Below are positions 5,077 through 7,642 of a stretch of 7,642 nucleotides of DNA, in pieces; the stretch's first letter is position 1, and each line of letters begins with the position of its first letter. Below the pieces are notes generated by a model that did no database searches, was not told the origin of the DNA, and was given only the letters and a program-made list of their open reading frames with translations. The position numbers and the translations under genes are program-made. Source of the DNA: an uncultured bacterium (GTDB lineage: Bacteria > Bacillota > Clostridia > Oscillospirales > Butyricicoccaceae); NCBI GenBank assembly GCA_905215125.1, contig CAJMOV010000089.1, positions 1-7,642 on the forward strand, written 5' to 3'.

Positions 5077-6237
5077 ATGCTGAAACTTTTGAAGAATGCC
5101 CAGGTGTATGCCCCGCAGCCCATCGGACGGCAGGACGTTCTGATTGCCGGGGAAAAAATTCTGCGTATCGCACCCAGAATTGAAGGCTACGACCATCTGC
5201 CTGACGTGGAGATCTACGATATTAACGGCGCTATTCTGGCGCCCGGGCTGATTGACCTGCATGTCCATGTTACAGGCGGTGGGGGAGAGCAGGGGCCCGT
5301 CTCCCGGGTGCCGGAAATCAAGCTGTCGGAGCTGGTGGAAAGCGGCATCACTACCGTCCTTGGCCTGCTGGGTACCGATGGAATTTCCCGCAGCATTGAA
5401 AACTTATTGTATAAAACAAGAGCGTTACAGCAAGAGGGAATCACTGCTTTTATGCTGACGGGCAGCTATGCCCTCCCTTCAGCCACCCTGACGGGGGATG
5501 TCACACGCGATATCGCCCTTTTAAACGAATGTGTCGGCGTCAAAGTTGCCCTCAGCGATCATCGCAGCTCCAACCTGTCGCTGCATGAGCTGATCCGCCT
5601 GGCGTCCGACGCGCGCATGGGGGGACTTATTTCCGGTAAGGCGGGCATAGTCGTCATGCACATGGGCGCCGGCCCCAAGCGGCTGGGGCTGGTGCGCCAG
5701 GCGCTGGAGGAAAGCGATATCCCCATCAAGACCTTTTTGCCCACCCATTGCGGCCGCAACGACGCCCTTATCGACGAGGCCATCGACTTTGCCCGCCTGG
5801 GCGGCGTCTTTGACATCACCGGCGACATCGACCCGACGCCCGAGCATTCCTGCGGGCGCATCCTGCGCCGCGCTATGGATGCCGGCATCCCGTCCGGGCA
5901 TGTCACCATTTCGTCGGACGGCTGCGGCAGCCTGCCCCGCTTTGATGAAAAGGGGGAGTGCGTCGGCCTGACCTATTCCACCCCCGGCGTGCTGATGGTC
6001 GAGCTGCGCCACGCCGTATGCCGGGAAGGCCTGCCGCTGGAGCTGGTGCTGGAAGCGCTGACGTCCACGCCGGCAAAGGTGCTTGCCCAAACCGGCCGTA
6101 AGGGCTGTATCGCCCCGGGCGCTGACGCCGACCTGATGGTGCTTGACGACGATTTGCAGGTCTCCGGTCTCCTTGCCCGTGGGACGCTGGCCCGCTGGCA
6201 GGGTAAAACCCTGCTGCGCGGTACGTTCGAAGCCTGA
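5077..6237 (+). CDS. iadA: Isoaspartyl dipeptidase (beta-aspartyl dipeptidase)
   Basis: This is a cytosolic binuclear zinc enzyme of the amidohydrolase superfamily. It cleaves the isopeptide bond of beta-aspartyl dipeptides left after breakdown of damaged proteins, releasing aspartate and another amino acid. The 386-aa length matches E. coli IadA (390). The active-site set is present: metal ligands H62 and H64 in DLHVH, K156 as the likely carboxylated bridging lysine in GVKVALSDHRSS, H195 in VMHMG, H224 in LPTH, and the catalytic D281 in SSDGCGS. Substrate residues corresponding to E. coli E77, Y137, R169, R233 and S289 appear as E71, Y131, R163, R227 and S285. The GGGGEQGP loop is typical of this enzyme. 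The ATG follows AAAGGAG at eight-base spacing. It is divergent from padR and ends at a strong terminator, so it is probably transcribed alone. The first part of the gene looks less GC-rich than the second. Confidence 0.96.
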   Translation: MLKLLKNAQVYAPQPIGRQDVLIAGEKILRIAPRIEGYDHLPDVEIYDINGAILAPGLIDLHVHVTGGGGEQGPVSRVPEIKLSELVESGITTVLGLLGTDGISRSIENLLYKTRALQQEGITAFMLTGSYALPSATLTGDVTRDIALLNECVGVKVALSDHRSSNLSLHELIRLASDARMGGLISGKAGIVVMHMGAGPKRLGLVRQALEESDIPIKTFLPTHCGRNDALIDEAIDFARLGGVFDITGDIDPTPEHSCGRILRRAMDAGIPSGHVTISSDGCGSLPRFDEKGECVGLTYSTPGVLMVELRHAVCREGLPLELVLEALTSTPAKVLAQTGRKGCIAPGADADLMVLDDDLQVSGLLARGTLARWQGKTLLRGTFEA

Positions 6238-6337
6238 CGCGCAAGCTGGGGCGCGGCCGGTGCGCTCTCCTGTCTTCGCCGCATCCGGCAGGGGATGGCG
6301 GGCTGGGCCGGATCCGGAGCAGCAGAAGGACCGCCCT

Positions 6338-6373
6338 ATCGGGCAGGCCGCATGGCCTGCCCGATTTTTTTTT
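6338..6373 (+). terminator. Strong intrinsic terminator after iadA
   Basis: ATCGGGCAGGCC (6338-6349) pairs perfectly with GGCCTGCCCGAT (6354-6365) around a GCAT loop, and a run of nine T follows directly. It lies 100 bp after the iadA stop. The sequence between holds no recognisable feature. It isolates iadA from buk. Confidence 0.95.
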
Positions 6374-6448
6374 GCGCCTCAGCGTCGGAATTGTAACCAA
6401 TTTCATTCCCGCTGTTTTATCCAAAACGGAAATTTTCATAGGGGGTAC

Positions 6449-6477
6449 TTGACAGTACTTTGGGCGCATACTATGAT
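6449..6477 (+). promoter_or_regulatory. buk: Sigma-A promoter of buk
   Basis: A perfect TTGACA (6449-6454) and TATGAT (6472-6477) are separated by 17 bp, predicting a start near 6484 and a leader of about 48 bases. The -35 lies inside the inverted repeat GTACT-TGAC-AGTAC (6445-6458). A second small dyad, TATGA and TCATA (6472-6476, 6485-6489), spans the -10 and the start point. Confidence 0.85.
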
Positions 6478-6489
6478 AATAGTGTCATA

Positions 6490-6520
6490 ATACAGAACAA
6501 TGTTCTGATATACGGAACAA
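6490..6520. promoter_or_regulatory. Candidate buk operator: CAGAACA-A-TGTTCTG palindrome plus third half-site
   Basis: A perfect 15-bp palindrome lies at 6493-6507, just downstream of the predicted transcription start. An extra copy of its left half follows: ATACAGAACAA at 6490-6500 and ATACGGAACAA at 6510-6520 differ by one base and are exactly 20 bp apart. The second copy abuts the ribosome binding site. A repressor bound here would block transcription. The protein that reads it is not identifiable in the window; a leader RNA hairpin is a less likely alternative. Confidence 0.65.
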
Positions 6521-6531
6521 AGGAGCCGCTT

Positions 6532-7587
6532 ATGAAAGTTCTTATCGTCAATCCCGGTGCGACGTCCACCAAAATCGCCGTTTTTGATGGAGATAACGAG
6601 GTTTTCCGCCGCACCATTGATCATACGACAGAGGAATTGGCCTGCTTTGAGCATGTCGTCGACCAGTTTGCCTTCCGTCGCAGGCTCATTGTCGACGCGC
6701 TGCGTGAACAGGGGTATGCGCTGGGCGATTTTGCCGCCGTCTGCGGCCGCGGCGGGCTTCTGCGCCACATCCCGTCGGGCACCTACCTCATCAACGACCG
6801 CGTTATTGAAGACATCCAGAACCCGCCGTATGGCGAGCATGCTTCCAACCTGGGTGCGCTTCTGTCCAAAAGCATCGCTGACGAAGCGGGGATTCCCGCC
6901 TATTTTGTCGATCCCGTCTCAGTCGACGAGCTGACCGACGTCGCCCGTGTCAGTGGCTTCAAGGGTATGGAGCGCGAGAGCTTTTTCCACGCGCTTAACC
7001 AAAAGGGCATGGCCCGCGCCGCTGCGAAAAGGCTGGGCAGGCCGTATGAGGATCTCAATCTCATCGTCGTCCACATGGGGGGCGGCGTGTCGGTCGCCGC
7101 GCACCAGAAGGGCCGCGTCGTAGACATGTTCAACGTCAAGGACGAAGGCTCCTTCGCCATGGATCGCGGCGGCGGCCTGCCGGTCAACGCCGTTATCAAC
7201 TTCTGCTTTTCCGGCAGGACAAAGGCCGAGGTCAAAAAGCTGCTCGGATCGCAGGCCGGTGTTTATTCCTATCTGGGCACCCGCGACTTCCGCGAGGTCG
7301 AGCAGCGCCGCACTGACGGAGATAAGCAGGCCGCGCTCATCTTTGACGCGCTGGTCTACCAGCATTGTAAGGACATCGGCGCTATGGCGGCCGTGCTGCG
7401 CTTCGACATCGACGCCATTGTCCTGACCGGCGGCATGGCAAACAGCAGCCTGCTGTGCAGCGAAATTTCCACCTATGTGCAAAAGTTGGCCCCTATCCTC
7501 ATCCTGCCCGGCGAAGAAGAAATGCGTTCCCTGGCCGAAGGGGCCCTGCGCGTGCTGCGCGGAGAGGAGCAGGCACAAAAATACTAG
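6532..7587 (+). CDS. buk: Butyrate kinase
   Basis: Butyrate kinase interconverts butyryl phosphate plus ADP and butyrate plus ATP in the cytosol, usually as the last, ATP-yielding step of butyrate or branched-chain acid fermentation. The 351-aa product has the ASKHA-fold signatures: the N-terminal phosphate loop VLIVNPGATSTKIAVFD (3-19), GRGG (72-75), the FVDPVSVDEL segment (125-134), HALNQKGMARAAAK (153-166), the second phosphate motif NLIVVHMGGGVSVAAH (176-191), and the adenosine motif IVLTGGMA (296-303). It closes with LAEGALRVLRGEE. These follow clostridial Buk closely, so Buk fits better than acetate or propionate kinase; paralogues acting on branched-chain acids cannot be excluded. The ATG at 6532 has AGGAG six bases upstream. 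The frame is open back to 6460, but that region holds the promoter. The usual partner ptb (phosphotransbutyrylase) is not directly upstream, and the window ends 55 bp downstream. Confidence 0.95.
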   Translation: MKVLIVNPGATSTKIAVFDGDNEVFRRTIDHTTEELACFEHVVDQFAFRRRLIVDALREQGYALGDFAAVCGRGGLLRHIPSGTYLINDRVIEDIQNPPYGEHASNLGALLSKSIADEAGIPAYFVDPVSVDELTDVARVSGFKGMERESFFHALNQKGMARAAAKRLGRPYEDLNLIVVHMGGGVSVAAHQKGRVVDMFNVKDEGSFAMDRGGGLPVNAVINFCFSGRTKAEVKKLLGSQAGVYSYLGTRDFREVEQRRTDGDKQAALIFDALVYQHCKDIGAMAAVLRFDIDAIVLTGGMANSSLLCSEISTYVQKLAPILILPGEEEMRSLAEGALRVLRGEEQAQKY

Positions 7588-7642
7588 ACCTTCCTGTAGA
7601 ATTACATCGTAAACAGCAAAAAGATAATCAAGTGAAAGCGGT

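Noticed and set aside
5521..6090. 189-codon minus-strand frame inside iadA
   Set aside because: It is antisense to catalytic-motif-bearing iadA codons and its translation is low-complexity; it is a shadow frame.
6493..6507. LexA (SOS) box of the Gram-positive GAAC-N4-GTTC type upstream of buk
   Set aside because: The palindrome has only three bases between GAAC and GTTC, not four, and buk is not an SOS gene.
6460..6531. Upstream start for buk extending the protein by 24 residues
   Set aside because: That stretch contains the -10 element, the predicted transcription start and the operator; the ATG at 6532 has a proper AGGAG and matches the family N-terminus.
6919..7578. 219-codon minus-strand frame inside buk
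   Set aside because: It is fully antisense to conserved butyrate kinase motifs, with no start signal of its own.

Overview
The window reads as chromosome of a low-oxygen, amino-acid- or butyrate-fermenting Bacillota bacterium (Clostridia or Negativicutes). This is an inference from a clostridial-type SecA with a C-terminal zinc motif, a butyrate kinase gene, strong AGGAGG-type ribosome binding sites and sigma-A-type promoters, all in a fairly GC-rich genome with AT-rich intergenic regions. The species cannot be named from the sequence alone.

Layout, left to right. (1) Positions 1-2226 hold the 3' four-fifths of secA (plus strand), closed by a perfect 14-bp bidirectional terminator at 2252-2283. 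(2) A minus-strand gene for a polytopic membrane protein (2323-2976) runs into the same terminator from the other side. (3) About 280 bp without a credible gene follow (2977-3255), with a 10-bp inverted repeat. (4) A small regulatory island comes next: an Arc-like ribbon-helix-helix (RHH) repressor gene on the minus strand (3256-3462) and a divergent gene for an unrecognised 117-aa protein (3658-4011). The AT-rich region between them holds an ordered array of 8-bp operator half-sites placed over a near-consensus promoter. (5) Convergent to it is a minus-strand operon, padR (4617-4949) followed by a HAAS/DUF1700 membrane protein gene (4033-4611), with its own promoter overlapped by repeats. (6) Divergent from padR is iadA, isoaspartyl dipeptidase (5077-6237), ending at a strong terminator (6338-6373). 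(7) buk, butyrate kinase (6532-7587), has its own consensus promoter and a palindromic operator candidate. The last 55 bp show nothing recognisable.

How the genes relate. SecA is housekeeping protein export. IadA and Buk are catabolic: one recycles isoaspartyl dipeptides and the other makes ATP from an acyl phosphate. They have separate promoters and a terminator between them, so they are neighbours rather than one operon. The most interesting part is the RHH locus. Six half-sites in three pairs share an 11-bp within-pair spacing, and the pair centres lie 31 and 63 bp apart, which is roughly whole helical turns. This suggests cooperative repression, possibly with bending or looping at the A/T tract between them. 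The controlled 117-aa product has no function I can recognise.
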